DNA from: a virus
DNA: 38,656 nucleotides
IMG/VR virus record: IMGVR_UViG_3300045241_000157
Span: 1-38,656 of that record
Strand: one strand, 5' to 3'
The position numbers were made by a program, and so were the translations under genes. Position 1 is the stretch's first letter; the number at the start of each line of letters is the position of its first letter. The notes beneath the pieces are model-generated. The model worked only from the letters and a program-made list of their open reading frames with translations. It had not been told where the DNA came from and ran no database searches. Shown piece by piece: positions 28,751 through 35,296 of the stretch.

Positions 28751-29196
28751 CCAGGAGAGATGCCGGGACGCAGAACCGGGGCCCGCTGTCGGGGTTCTCG
28801 CCGCTGGCGGGCGTGTCGGCGGGCACGGCGGCGGTGCTGTTCGCGTTCGGGGTGCTGGCGCTGGCGTGGCGTCAGGTGTCGGGGCATGTGTCGCTGGCCA
28901 TCACCATGCTGGCCTATGCGGTGATCGCCGCACTGGCCGTGACGTTCGGCGCTTTTACGTGGCTGGTCGTGCTGTGGGTGGCGCACCGTCACCGTAACCC
29001 GGAGCTGCTGGTGCGCCGCGCTGACCGGGTGCAGGTCGCGGACGGTGCCGCGGCGCAGGCCCTGGCCGCCGCGCCGGTGCCCGCGATCGAGGCGCCCCGC
29101 GTGTACTTCACCGACGACCAGTTCGCCGCGATCATGCGGCAGCAGGTTACGGTCACGCAACTCCCCCGCGACGACCAGGACCGGGAGCCAGGATGA
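28747..29196 (+). CDS. Small multi-pass membrane protein (Spd-like), 149 aa
   Basis: Residues about 20-45 and 48-80 hold two to three transmembrane helices (GTAAVLFAFGVLALAWRQV; AITMLAYAVIAALAVTFGAF; TWLVVLWVA), followed by a soluble C-terminal half ending IMRQQVTVTQLPRDDQ. Streptomyces plasmids encode small Spd membrane proteins beside the translocase; topology and position fit that group, but no defined family motif is seen. It is coupled to both neighbours by ATGA overlaps. Confidence 0.6.
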   Translation: MTRRDAGTQNRGPLSGFSPLAGVSAGTAAVLFAFGVLALAWRQVSGHVSLAITMLAYAVIAALAVTFGAFTWLVVLWVAHRHRNPELLVRRADRVQVADGAAAQALAAAPVPAIEAPRVYFTDDQFAAIMRQQVTVTQLPRDDQDREPG

Positions 29197-30089
29197 CCAC
29201 CATGGGCAAGCATTCACCGCCACCCGACGGCACCGTGACAGCGAACGGTCACGCGCTGGCGCCGTTCACCTTGGCGCCGCTGCAGCCGCGCGGCCCCGTG
29301 TCCGCCCTGCCGCAGCAGGACGGCGCGGCCGTGCGCGAAGTCCCGGCGAACGCCAAGTCCGGCTTGGAGTTGGAGTTCAGCAGGCGACGCTGGCGTCACG
29401 CCGTCGCCTCGCACCGCGGGTGGCTGGCCGCCGTCCCCATCGTCCTGGTCAACGCGGTGGCGTTCGCCGGGCAGCTGGCGTTCCTGCGCACCCACCTGCC
29501 ATGGGTCCTGGCCGGGCAGGTCCTCGTCGCTGTCACCCTGGAGTCCGTGGCCGTCTACCTGGCGTGGCAGGCGCACCTGGCCCTGGCCGCCGACGATTCC
29601 GCGTTGCGGCTGCGGCTGGCGGCGTACGCGTTCGCGCTGGTGATCGGCGTGATGAACTACTCGCACTGGATGGCGGCGGGGTGGCGGCCGACGTTCGCGG
29701 CGGTGACGTTCGGGCTGATGTCGGTGTCGTCGCCGTGGCTGTGGTCGGTGCATAGCAGGCGTGTGTCGCGGGACGCGCTGAAGGAGCGGGGGCTGATCGA
29801 GGCGCATGCTGTCCGGCTGGGGGCGACACGGTGGCTGTGGCACCCCGCCCGGTCGTTCCGCGTGATGCGGTGGGCGGCATGGACGGGCGTGGCGGACCCG
29901 GCTGAGGCTATCGCGGGCCGGTTCCCTGTCACCCCCGCGCCCGCGCTGTTGTCAGGGGGTGACAGGGGGGGTGACAAGCCGCTGTCACCCCCTCCGCCCA
30001 GGCTGACCGTCAGGGAGGAGGCGGCCCGTGACGGCGTGACGGAGCGCACCGTCAAGCGGCGCCGCGCCAGGAACAGGAGCACGGCATGA
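29193..30089 (+). CDS. DUF2637 (SpdB-like) membrane protein with C-terminal HTH, 298 aa
   Basis: After a 65-residue hydrophilic N-terminus the DUF2637 signature follows: VPIVLVNAVAFAGQLAFLRT, LAGQVLVAVTLESVAVYLAW, RLAAYAFALVIGVMNYSHWM and FGLMSVSSPWLWSVHSRR. This gives four transmembrane helices. DUF2637 proteins are known from Streptomyces conjugative plasmids and integrative elements as SpdB-like transfer/spread proteins, and they also occur in some actinophages. The C-terminus has VREEAARDGVTERTVKRRRA, a short helix-turn-helix. A GGGGGTGACA repeat cluster lies inside the gene at 29955-29992. Confidence 0.82.
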   Translation: MTTMGKHSPPPDGTVTANGHALAPFTLAPLQPRGPVSALPQQDGAAVREVPANAKSGLELEFSRRRWRHAVASHRGWLAAVPIVLVNAVAFAGQLAFLRTHLPWVLAGQVLVAVTLESVAVYLAWQAHLALAADDSALRLRLAAYAFALVIGVMNYSHWMAAGWRPTFAAVTFGLMSVSSPWLWSVHSRRVSRDALKERGLIEAHAVRLGATRWLWHPARSFRVMRWAAWTGVADPAEAIAGRFPVTPAPALLSGGDRGGDKPLSPPPPRLTVREEAARDGVTERTVKRRRARNRSTA

Positions 30090-30274
30090 CCGACCTTGAC
30101 CAGAACACCGCTACCGCACCTGATGGCGTCGTCCACCAGCTAGCCGACCGCGCCACGACCCGCTGCGGGCTGGCCGCCGGCAGCTGGTCCCGCGCGGTGA
30201 CCGACCTGCAGCGCCTCGGCCTCGTGGTCTTCTGCGCAGATTGCAAGGCTGCCGCAGACAGGAGCACGACGTGA
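30086..30274 (+). CDS. Small protein with C-x2-C, 62 aa
   Basis: The ATG overlaps the previous stop (ATGA). MTDLDQNTATAPDGVVHQLA and RATTRCGLAAGSW lead to VVFCADCKAAAD at the C-terminus. The His, Cys and C-x2-C together could bind one zinc ion. This pattern, V-H-x-L-x-D-x-x-x-T-x-C-G, is common in small actinobacterial proteins of unknown role. Its last codons include GGAGCA before the next GTG. Confidence 0.65.
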   Translation: MTDLDQNTATAPDGVVHQLADRATTRCGLAAGSWSRAVTDLQRLGLVVFCADCKAAADRSTT

Positions 30275-30483
30275 ACGAGGCAACCCGGCTCACCGACGCC
30301 GACCGGCTCATCATCGACAAGGCGCGCGGGCATGCCGCGCTTCGCGGCGGAGCCGCGCTCCGTGCCCACGCCGAGACCGACGACACCACGGCCGCGATGA
30401 TCATCGCGATCGGCGAGGCGCAGCACCTGCTCGCCGAACTGGTCGCCATCATCGACCGGCTCGACGGCCACGGCGATGGCTGA
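30271..30483 (+). CDS. Hypothetical protein, 70 aa
   Basis: A GTG at 30271 overlaps the previous stop. MNEATRLTDADRLIIDKARG and an all-helical remainder (AMIIAIGEAQHLLAELVAII) form a small helical protein. It overlaps the next gene by 8 bases. No family recognised. Confidence 0.6.
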   Translation: MNEATRLTDADRLIIDKARGHAALRGGAALRAHAETDDTTAAMIIAIGEAQHLLAELVAIIDRLDGHGDG

Positions 30484-30679
30484 GTTCCCCCGCTATCCGC
30501 TAGTCAGCGCCGAGCCCCTCCATGTCACGGTGCGGCTGACATGCGGCTGCGGCTACATCACCCTCCTGACGTTCGGCTGGGACCAGGCCGGGGAGACGGG
30601 CAGGAGCTGCCGGTGCAAGGGGTGCGGCAGCAGCCACTGGCTCGATCACCCCGCCGGGATGAGGAGGAATGATGGCTGA
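30476..30679 (+). CDS. Zinc-ribbon-type small protein, 67 aa
   Basis: MAEFPRYPLVSAEPLHVTVR is followed by TCGCGYITLLTFGW and SCRCKGCGSSHWLDH. Two cysteine clusters (C-x-C and C-x-C-x2-C) flanking beta-strand sequence suggest one zinc ribbon. Function unknown. It lies in the run of small overlapping genes downstream of the DUF2637 gene. Confidence 0.6.
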   Translation: MAEFPRYPLVSAEPLHVTVRLTCGCGYITLLTFGWDQAGETGRSCRCKGCGSSHWLDHPAGMRRNDG

Positions 30680-30932
30680 CTGGAAAGACCGGGGCAGCCG
30701 CCTCGACCCCGCTGACTGGACGGCCTACGGTCAGCGCGGCCCCGGCCGCCCGAAGGTCGGCGGTGAGGCGGTGAATGTCAGCCTGCCGCCGGCGCACGTG
30801 GCCGCCATCGAGGCGATCGCCGCAGCCCGCAGCGTGAAGCGGAGCGACATCCTCCGCGAGGCGGTCGCCTTCTACCTGCGGCACCATCAGGCCGTCACCG
30901 GCCGGGAGACGACGGAGGAAAGCGATGGCTGA
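30672..30932 (+). CDS. Ribbon-helix-helix regulator, 86 aa
   Basis: Of two adjacent ATGs the second (30672) has better spacing from GAGGAGGA. After MADWKDRGSRLDPADW comes GPGRPKVGGEAVNVSLPPAH, a beta strand, then VAAIEAIAAARSVKRSDILR and EAVAFYLRHH, the two helices of a CopG/Arc fold. The C-terminus TGRETTEESDG is encoded by the repeated RBS cassette. It is likely a small transcriptional regulator of unknown target. Confidence 0.7.
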   Translation: MADWKDRGSRLDPADWTAYGQRGPGRPKVGGEAVNVSLPPAHVAAIEAIAAARSVKRSDILREAVAFYLRHHQAVTGRETTEESDG

Positions 30933-31215
30933 ACCAGACCCGGCCAAACTCGCGGCGATCGACCAGCGGCTAGCCAAGATCGGCGACCGCCTCGACCGGA
31001 ACGCCCGCAGCATCATGCACGGTGAGGCGTCATTGCTGCTCATCGCGCTAACGGCGGTCATCTATCTCCTGGCTGCCCGGCCTGCGGTCAGTTACTGGTA
31101 CCTGGCTGCCGCCTGGGCCGTGGTCGCGCTGAGCGCCGCCGGGAGCCTCGTCCAGGGCCGGATGCTCCGCAGCTGCCGCGATGAGATCCGCGAGTTGCGG
31201 TCAGGCCAGCGATGA
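30925..31215 (+). CDS. Two-helix membrane protein, 96 aa
   Basis: The ATG sits behind GGAGGA of the repeated cassette. MAEPDPAKLAAIDQRLAKIG is a helical N-terminus, followed by two transmembrane helices (about 34-52 and 56-76: LLLIALTAVIYLLAARPAVS, YWYLAAAWAVVALSAAGSLV) and a charged end. Function unknown. Confidence 0.6.
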   Translation: MAEPDPAKLAAIDQRLAKIGDRLDRNARSIMHGEASLLLIALTAVIYLLAARPAVSYWYLAAAWAVVALSAAGSLVQGRMLRSCRDEIRELRSGQR

Positions 31216-31314
31216 CCAGCCGCCCCGCTAGGATTGGCACCGACCGTCTCCGGTCATCCCCCGCCGGCCTTACCGCCACCGCCCCGCGCGTGGCGTCCCC
31301 CCGCAAGGAGTTGC

Positions 31315-31491
31315 ATGGTCCGCGAGGAGGATGCCGCCGCGCTGGTGGTGGACGTGGCGGTGACGCTGAAGCTGAAAGGCCATGACCCGGTGATCACGGC
31401 GGAGAACAGCGTGTGGCTGATGCGGTACGCCGGGCTGATGCTGGCCGGGTTCGGCATCACCGGCCGGGATGCGGAGGAAAACGATGGATGA
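31315..31491 (+). CDS. Hypothetical microprotein, 58 aa
   Basis: The ATG follows AAGGAG at 5-base spacing. MVREEDAAALVVDVAVTLKL then VITAENSVWLMRYAGLMLAG ends with the cassette-encoded TGRDAEENDG. It is a mixed helical/strand protein of unknown family. The 99 bases before it hold no supported gene. Confidence 0.55.
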   Translation: MVREEDAAALVVDVAVTLKLKGHDPVITAENSVWLMRYAGLMLAGFGITGRDAEENDG

Positions 31492-31696
31492 CCAAGCCCC
31501 GTTTGACGTTGTGATGGTCCGCGCCGAGGTGAAGGTCCCGGCGGGCACCGATCCGGCCATGGTGCCCGGGGCGCTGGAGGGCCTGGACTGCGGGACCCGG
31601 CTGGGGCTGTTCGAGTTCGGCGACGTCGTACTGGACGGGTCCGGCACCGGGACCGCCCGGGAGACCACGGAGGAAGGCGATAACAGTGATCATTAA
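31484..31696 (+). CDS. Hypothetical protein, 70 aa
   Basis: The ATG at 31484 uses the cassette ribosome site. MDDQAPFDVVMVRAEVKVPA and LGLFEFGDVVLDGSGTGTAR look like a small beta-rich domain. The C-terminal ARETTEEGDNSDH again comes from the cassette. It overlaps the next GTG start. Confidence 0.55.
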   Translation: MDDQAPFDVVMVRAEVKVPAGTDPAMVPGALEGLDCGTRLGLFEFGDVVLDGSGTGTARETTEEGDNSDH

Positions 31697-31772
31697 CCTG
31701 ACATGGTTCTTCTCCGGGTTCTCGCTTGGCGGGACCATGGCGCTATTCGTACTCACATGGAGGAAGCGGTGA
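31686..31772 (+). CDS. Single-helix membrane microprotein, 28 aa
   Basis: A GTG at 31686 has GGAGGAAGG about 9 bases upstream. The product MIINLTWFFSGFSLGGTMAL, ending in FVLTWRKR, is one transmembrane helix with a basic C-terminus. Its last codons run into the fourth RBS cassette. A small membrane effector is possible. Confidence 0.55.
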   Translation: MIINLTWFFSGFSLGGTMALFVLTWRKR

Positions 31773-31799
31773 CCGGCCGGGAGACCACGGAGGAAAACG

Positions 31800-31958
31800 A
31801 TGGCTGAGGTGAACGCCGACCAGCTTGCAACGGTGCTTGAGCAAATCGCCGACTATAGCTCTGACGGCAATATCCGCGATCACGTGCGCCAGGTAGCCGA
31901 GGCGCTCCGCGGCGATGGGCTGATCATCCTCAACGGGCCACCGCAGCACCCTCTGTAA
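31800..31958 (+). CDS. Hypothetical microprotein, 52 aa
   Basis: The ATG follows GGAGGAAAACG of the fourth cassette. MAEVNADQLATVLEQIADYS and DHVRQVAEALRGDGLIILNG is a compact helical protein with a short C-terminal strand. It ends with TAA before the promoter region of the secreted-protein gene. Confidence 0.6.
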   Translation: MAEVNADQLATVLEQIADYSSDGNIRDHVRQVAEALRGDGLIILNGPPQHPL

Positions 31959-32026
31959 ACCACCCAGTCTCCTGTCACGTCTGTAGAGTTGTCCGCACCT
32001 AACTGACGACACCGGGAGACAGCTCC

Positions 32027-32863
32027 ATGCGCAGACGCATCATCGCACTGGCCGCCGCGATGGCCCTGGCCGTCCTCGGCGTCACCGCCTGGATAGCCGG
32101 CGGCGCGAACGCGACCACCCTCACCTGCACGCACACGGCCGGGGCGCTCACCGTCCCGATCGGCTGCGGCGGCGCCCAGTCCGCCTACACCGCCCACGGC
32201 ACCCTCGACATGGCCGTCCTCGGCACCGGCAACGCCACCGGCAACTACTACAACAGCCCCGTCGGCGTGCAGCTGGACTCCCAGTCGAATATCCGCGAGG
32301 ACTTCACCGTGTTCGCGCTCAACGGCGACATCACCGGCGGGCCCGGCAACCTGGGCCGCTACGTCGCCATGTACACCCCGAACGGCCACATCCAGTCCTG
32401 GACCCACGTGTCCGGCCCGGTCGGCGTATCGCAGCCAGCGCCCGGCGAGACGTTCGCCGCCGGCGCCACCGACTTCTGCGTCTCGGTCACCCAGCTCCCG
32501 ATCGGCCCCCGCGGCGCCCTGCGCTGGGCCGCTGTCCTGCGGAACTGCAACACGAATGGCGACTTCACCATCGGCACCGACACCGCCGCCGCCCCGGCCG
32601 AGAACGCCGTCACCTTCTCCCACGCGAACCGGTGGCAGCTGTGGGCCCCCGCGATCGGGTCGAACGGCCTGGAGCTGATCAACACCAGCCTGCACAACAT
32701 CTTCAACGTCGACTATGTCCTGGACATCAAGGGCGCGGGCGGCGCCGGGTCCCGGCTGCTGGCGTTCCCCGGCCATGACGCGCTGTGGGAGGAGTGGTCG
32801 GTCATCGGCTGCACCCACCCGGCGGACCAGCTGAACGTCGGCTCGTACCAGTTCTGCCCGTAG
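32027..32863 (+). CDS. Secreted protein, 278 aa (moron candidate)
   Basis: The ATG at 32027 follows GGGAGA. MRRRIIALAAAMALAVLGVT and an A-N-A site near residue 29 form a clear Sec signal peptide. The mature protein has about six cysteines and no membrane segment. The C-terminal half (RWQLWAPAIGSNGLELINTS, VDYVLDIKGAGGAGSRLLAF, WEEWSVIGC) resembles beta-trefoil (ricin-type) repeats with V-L-D-x-x-G and a terminal W. It is a free-standing gene with its own leader and terminator, the usual form of a phage moron that alters the lysogen. Target unknown. Confidence 0.7.
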   Translation: MRRRIIALAAAMALAVLGVTAWIAGGANATTLTCTHTAGALTVPIGCGGAQSAYTAHGTLDMAVLGTGNATGNYYNSPVGVQLDSQSNIREDFTVFALNGDITGGPGNLGRYVAMYTPNGHIQSWTHVSGPVGVSQPAPGETFAAGATDFCVSVTQLPIGPRGALRWAAVLRNCNTNGDFTIGTDTAAAPAENAVTFSHANRWQLWAPAIGSNGLELINTSLHNIFNVDYVLDIKGAGGAGSRLLAFPGHDALWEEWSVIGCTHPADQLNVGSYQFCP

Positions 32864-32875
32864 CCTGGGCGGCGG

Positions 32876-32908
32876 GGAAGCCTCCGGTCCAGGCCGCCGG
32901 GGGCTTCC
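32876..32908 (+). terminator. Hairpin terminator after the secreted-protein gene
   Basis: GGAAGCCTCCGG (32876-32887) pairs with CCGGGGGCTTCC (32897-32908) over a 9-base loop, including one G-T pair, 12 bases after the TAG. The downstream sequence is TACTG without a long T-run, so efficiency is uncertain. It isolates the gene as a single transcription unit. Confidence 0.5.
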
Positions 32909-32970
32909 TACTGTCACCTGCGGGAATACGATGGACTCCTGATGCCGGCAACTGCGGGCAGGTGACTGAC

Positions 32971-33210
32971 GTGACATTCGAGGAGATCCTTCCTGCCGTC
33001 AACGCGGGAGGCAGGGCCAGGCGCAGGCTGTGGGCCGAGCTGGACGGCAGGATCGGCGACTGGCTCGAGCTGGTCACCGACGGCATGGCGGGCGGACGGC
33101 CGATGCGTCCCGTTTACATGATCTGGAACGGGCGCGCGGGAATGCTCGGCATGTGGGGGGGCGCCCACCAGGACATGCAGCCTGATGTTGACGACTGGGA
33201 ACTGCTGTAG
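32971..33210 (+). CDS. DUF2829 / Tad2-like protein, 79 aa
   Basis: The GTG at 32971 gives MTFEEILPAVNAGGRARRRL, the usual opening of DUF2829 (M-x-F-x-x-A/I-L-x-x-x-x-x-G-x-R/K-x-x-R-x-x-W); a GTG three codons earlier is possible. The beta strands DWLELVTDG and VYMIWNGRAGMLGMW follow, and the C-terminus QDMQPDVDDWELL matches the family's D-(L/M)-x-x-x-D-W-E end. Some DUF2829 proteins are Tad2, which binds the cyclic ADP-ribose signal of Thoeris immunity. Length fits. Whether this member does so is inference. Confidence 0.65.
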   Translation: MTFEEILPAVNAGGRARRRLWAELDGRIGDWLELVTDGMAGGRPMRPVYMIWNGRAGMLGMWGGAHQDMQPDVDDWELL

Positions 33211-33212
33211 GG

Positions 33213-33836
33213 GTGAGACGCTTGGCCGACCCGGCGGACCTCGTACGCGAGGCGTGTGACCTGCTCGCCGGGCTGATGCCGCGCCTCGCCGCCGAACTCG
33301 CCGAGCAGTCCGCCGCCGGGCCCGCGCCCGGCATGACGACCCGGGCCGCCGACACCCCCGAACCGTGGAACGCCCCCGCCGGCCGCGCCCTGATGGACGG
33401 CCACGAAGGCGTCCGCCGCCTCGAAGCCGTCCTGAAATACATGGTGGCGGGTCATCCCGGACGCCGCCGCGGCGGCAGCGCGGGCAACACCATGGCCGCG
33501 CTGACCGCGATCCCGCGCCTGGCCGCGGGGCTGCCCGACGATGTTGAGGCGAGCTCCGTCCGCTACCTCGAGCACCTGATAAACGCGGCCCGCGCCGTCC
33601 AGGCCATCGACGAGGCGGAACGGTGGCGCCCCGTCCCGTCCCGCCCGTGCCCGTACTGCCGCTGCTACTTCCTGCAGGTCCTGGAAGACGCGCGCGGGCA
33701 GCCCGCCGGGCGTGTCAGGTGCCTCGGGCACCTGGAACCGGGCGTGCCGTGCCGGGCGGCGTGGGCCAGCCTCGCCGAGATCGCGCAGGACCTGGAACGC
33801 GCCGGGACCGCACAGGACCTGGAGGAGGCGGGCTGA
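33213..33836 (+). CDS. Helical protein with C-terminal zinc ribbon, 207 aa
   Basis: A GTG at 33213 follows the previous stop closely. Residues 1-135 are helical (ADLVREACDLLAGLMPRLAA, RYLEHLINAARAVQAIDEAE), and residues about 144-180 hold CPYCRCYFLQVL and VRCLGHLEPGVPC, a four-cysteine ribbon. It resembles conserved actinophage proteins located left of the terminase region. Function unknown. Its TGA overlaps the next ATG. Confidence 0.65.
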   Translation: MRRLADPADLVREACDLLAGLMPRLAAELAEQSAAGPAPGMTTRAADTPEPWNAPAGRALMDGHEGVRRLEAVLKYMVAGHPGRRRGGSAGNTMAALTAIPRLAAGLPDDVEASSVRYLEHLINAARAVQAIDEAERWRPVPSRPCPYCRCYFLQVLEDARGQPAGRVRCLGHLEPGVPCRAAWASLAEIAQDLERAGTAQDLEEAG

Positions 33837-34111
33837 TGCCGCTCTACAGAAAGCGGCCCGTCGTCATCGAAGCGCGCCAGGTCACCGTCCATGAGCACGC
33901 GGATATCGCTGACTGGTGCGGCGGAACCGCGACCTACAAGTACATCGAGGGCGTGCAGGTACCGGATGGCGTCCTGATCAAGACGCTCGAAGGCGTAATG
34001 AGCGCTCAGCATGGCGACTGGATCATCAAGGGCGTGCAGGGCGAGTTCTACCCGTGCAAGCCGGACATCTTCACCGCCACCTACGAACTGGCAAGCGACG
34101 ATGGCGCTTAG
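33836..34111 (+). CDS. PGDYG-type conserved phage protein, 91 aa
   Basis: MPLYRKRPVVIEARQVTVHE, then VLIKTLEGVMSAQHGDWIIK and GVQGEFYPCKPDIFTATYE are the hallmarks of a small conserved family spread among phages of many hosts (R-K-R-P-V-V-I-E-A, G-D-W-I-I-x-G-V, E-x-Y-P-x-x-P-D-I-F-x-x-T-Y-E). Function is not established. It is coupled to the upstream gene (ATGA-like overlap). Confidence 0.8.
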   Translation: MPLYRKRPVVIEARQVTVHEHADIADWCGGTATYKYIEGVQVPDGVLIKTLEGVMSAQHGDWIIKGVQGEFYPCKPDIFTATYELASDDGA

Positions 34112-34312
34112 ATGGCCGCGCAGGAGTACGCGAAAGGCGTCTGCCCCGACTGCGGGCGCACCATCTCCGGCCGCGCCGCCGGCATCGAAGCCAACCATGG
34201 CGACCGCCGCTGGGTCGACCTCCGTCCGCATAATCGCGTGCGGGGAACTCGGCATCCCGTCGTATGCCTGCCCCCCGGCGGCTACCGGCGTGTCCCCCGC
34301 ATCCGCGGCTGA
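34112..34312 (+). CDS. Zinc-ribbon-like small protein, 66 aa
   Basis: The ATG follows directly after the TAG of the previous gene. MAAQEYAKGVCPDCGRTISG then RRWVDLRPH gives one C-x2-C near residues 11-14, an N-terminal half typical of small actinophage zinc proteins. The C-terminal third overlaps the next frame and may be partly non-conserved. Confidence 0.55.
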   Translation: MAAQEYAKGVCPDCGRTISGRAAGIEANHGDRRWVDLRPHNRVRGTRHPVVCLPPGGYRRVPRIRG

Positions 34313-34328
34313 CGTCCGCGACGTCGCC

Positions 34329-34547
34329 ATGGAGTTCGCCCGGGAAGCCCTCGCCCCGAAGCCGCTCGGCCAGCTGCCGGACAGCACCATGCTCGCCGTC
34401 GCATCGGTGCCCGGCAAGCATCCCGAGGAATGGCGGGAAGCCTGGCCGCTGTGGATGGCGTACCCGCACGCCGCCGGCGCGGTCTACGCCGTGGAGATGA
34501 CCGCCGCCCAGCTCCGCGCCCGCCTCGCCGACATGGGCAGCAGGTGA
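34329..34547 (+). CDS. Hypothetical protein, 72 aa
   Basis: The ATG at 34329 gives MEFAREALAPKPLGQLPDST, then EWREAWPLWMAYPHAAGAVY. In-frame upstream starts exist (ATG at 34197, 116 aa), which would overlap the preceding gene. It ends in the first TGACCATG junction of the array. No family recognised. Confidence 0.5.
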   Translation: MEFAREALAPKPLGQLPDSTMLAVASVPGKHPEEWREAWPLWMAYPHAAGAVYAVEMTAAQLRARLADMGSR

Positions 34548-34549
34548 CC

Positions 34550-34726
34550 ATGATCCGCACCGAGACCTACCTTGACGGCCGCCTGGTCAAGGAGATCGAC
34601 CAGGTAGACGTCATGAGCGCGCAGACCCTGCGGCATGAGTACATCGACGGCCGCCACCGCTGGCTGCTCGACGGCACCGAGGTCACCGAAGGCGAGGCCC
34701 TCGCCGCGATGGACGGCCATGGCTGA
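34550..34726 (+). CDS. Array gene: hypothetical, 58 aa
   Basis: The gene starts in the first TGACCATG junction. MIRTETYLDGRLVKEIDQVD then LRHEYIDGRHRWLLDGTEVT and EGEALAAMDG is a small beta-rich protein with strand-turn repeats (YLDGRLV, YIDGRHRWLLDG). No family recognised. It overlaps the next start by 8 bases. Confidence 0.6.
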   Translation: MIRTETYLDGRLVKEIDQVDVMSAQTLRHEYIDGRHRWLLDGTEVTEGEALAAMDGHG

Positions 34727-35051
34727 GCTCGCTGTCACAGACGGCATGCCGCCGCCTGACGACCTGCCGCGCGGCGAGTGCATCTGCACCCGGATGGAAG
34801 ACGGCACCATCCGCGTCGACCATGCCGACCCGCGCATCCTGATCAGCGGCGAACTGCTGAACGCCACCATGGGCATCCGGAACGGCCTGCGCCCGCTTGG
34901 GTGCGTGCTGCTGGACCTGACAGGCTGCCTGCCCGGCCATGGCTACGTGGGCGCGGTCCTGCACATCCGTGCTGTCAACCGGCAGGTCGTCTACCGCATC
35001 ACGGACTACGTGCCTCGCATCCGCGGCTACGTCGGCGAATGGCCGGACTGA
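34719..35051 (+). CDS. Array gene: hypothetical, 110 aa
   Basis: MAELAVTDGMPPPDDLPRGE and ICTRMEDGTIRVDHADPRIL continue to a hydrophobic region near residues 66-92. HIRAVNRQVVYRITDYVPRI and YVGEWPD form the end. It is the largest non-HNH protein of the array. Function unknown; it ends at the second TGACCATG. Confidence 0.6.
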   Translation: MAELAVTDGMPPPDDLPRGECICTRMEDGTIRVDHADPRILISGELLNATMGIRNGLRPLGCVLLDLTGCLPGHGYVGAVLHIRAVNRQVVYRITDYVPRIRGYVGEWPD

Positions 35052-35053
35052 CC

Positions 35054-35296
35054 ATGGCTGAAGGGTGGACCATAGCCGAAGCCGTCGAGCAGTTCGCCAG
35101 GACCGGCGTCCCGTTCGACGGCCTTGACCGGGTCATCCGCGCGCTGCCCGGCTTCCAGCGCATAGGCGAGGTCAGGAAGCCGCCCGGCAGCATGGGCGGA
35201 CGCGGCCCCGCCGTGTACGAAATCGCCGACCTCCAGCGCCTGCACTCCAAGCTGGCGGAATGGCTCGTGGTGCCTGGAGGCAGCCATGAGGAATGA
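35054..35296 (+). CDS. Array gene: small helical DNA-binding-like protein, 80 aa
   Basis: MAEGWTIAEAVEQFARTGVP, then FDGLDRVIRALPGFQRIGEV and GPAVYEIADLQRLHSKLAEW. The arrangement of helices followed by a G-R-G-P-A-x-Y-E wing suggests a winged-helix or MerR-like small protein, as found in actinophage accessory genes. It starts at the second junction without a ribosome site. The assignment is tentative. Confidence 0.6.
   Translation: MAEGWTIAEAVEQFARTGVPFDGLDRVIRALPGFQRIGEVRKPPGSMGGRGPAVYEIADLQRLHSKLAEWLVVPGGSHEE

Larger units (their letters stand above)
30897..31807 (+). repeat. RBS cassette repeated four times at gene junctions
   Basis: The unit ACCGGCCGGGAGACCACGGA then GGAAAACGATGG is present at 30897-30932, 31459-31491 (shorter), 31652-31680 and 31772-31807. 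Each copy ends one gene with a (T)GRETTEE-type peptide and starts the next with GGAGGA-N5-7-ATG. In the last copy, the leftover ORF 31769-31807 encodes only MTGRETTEENDG, as if the gene before it had been deleted down to the cassette. Confidence 0.75.
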
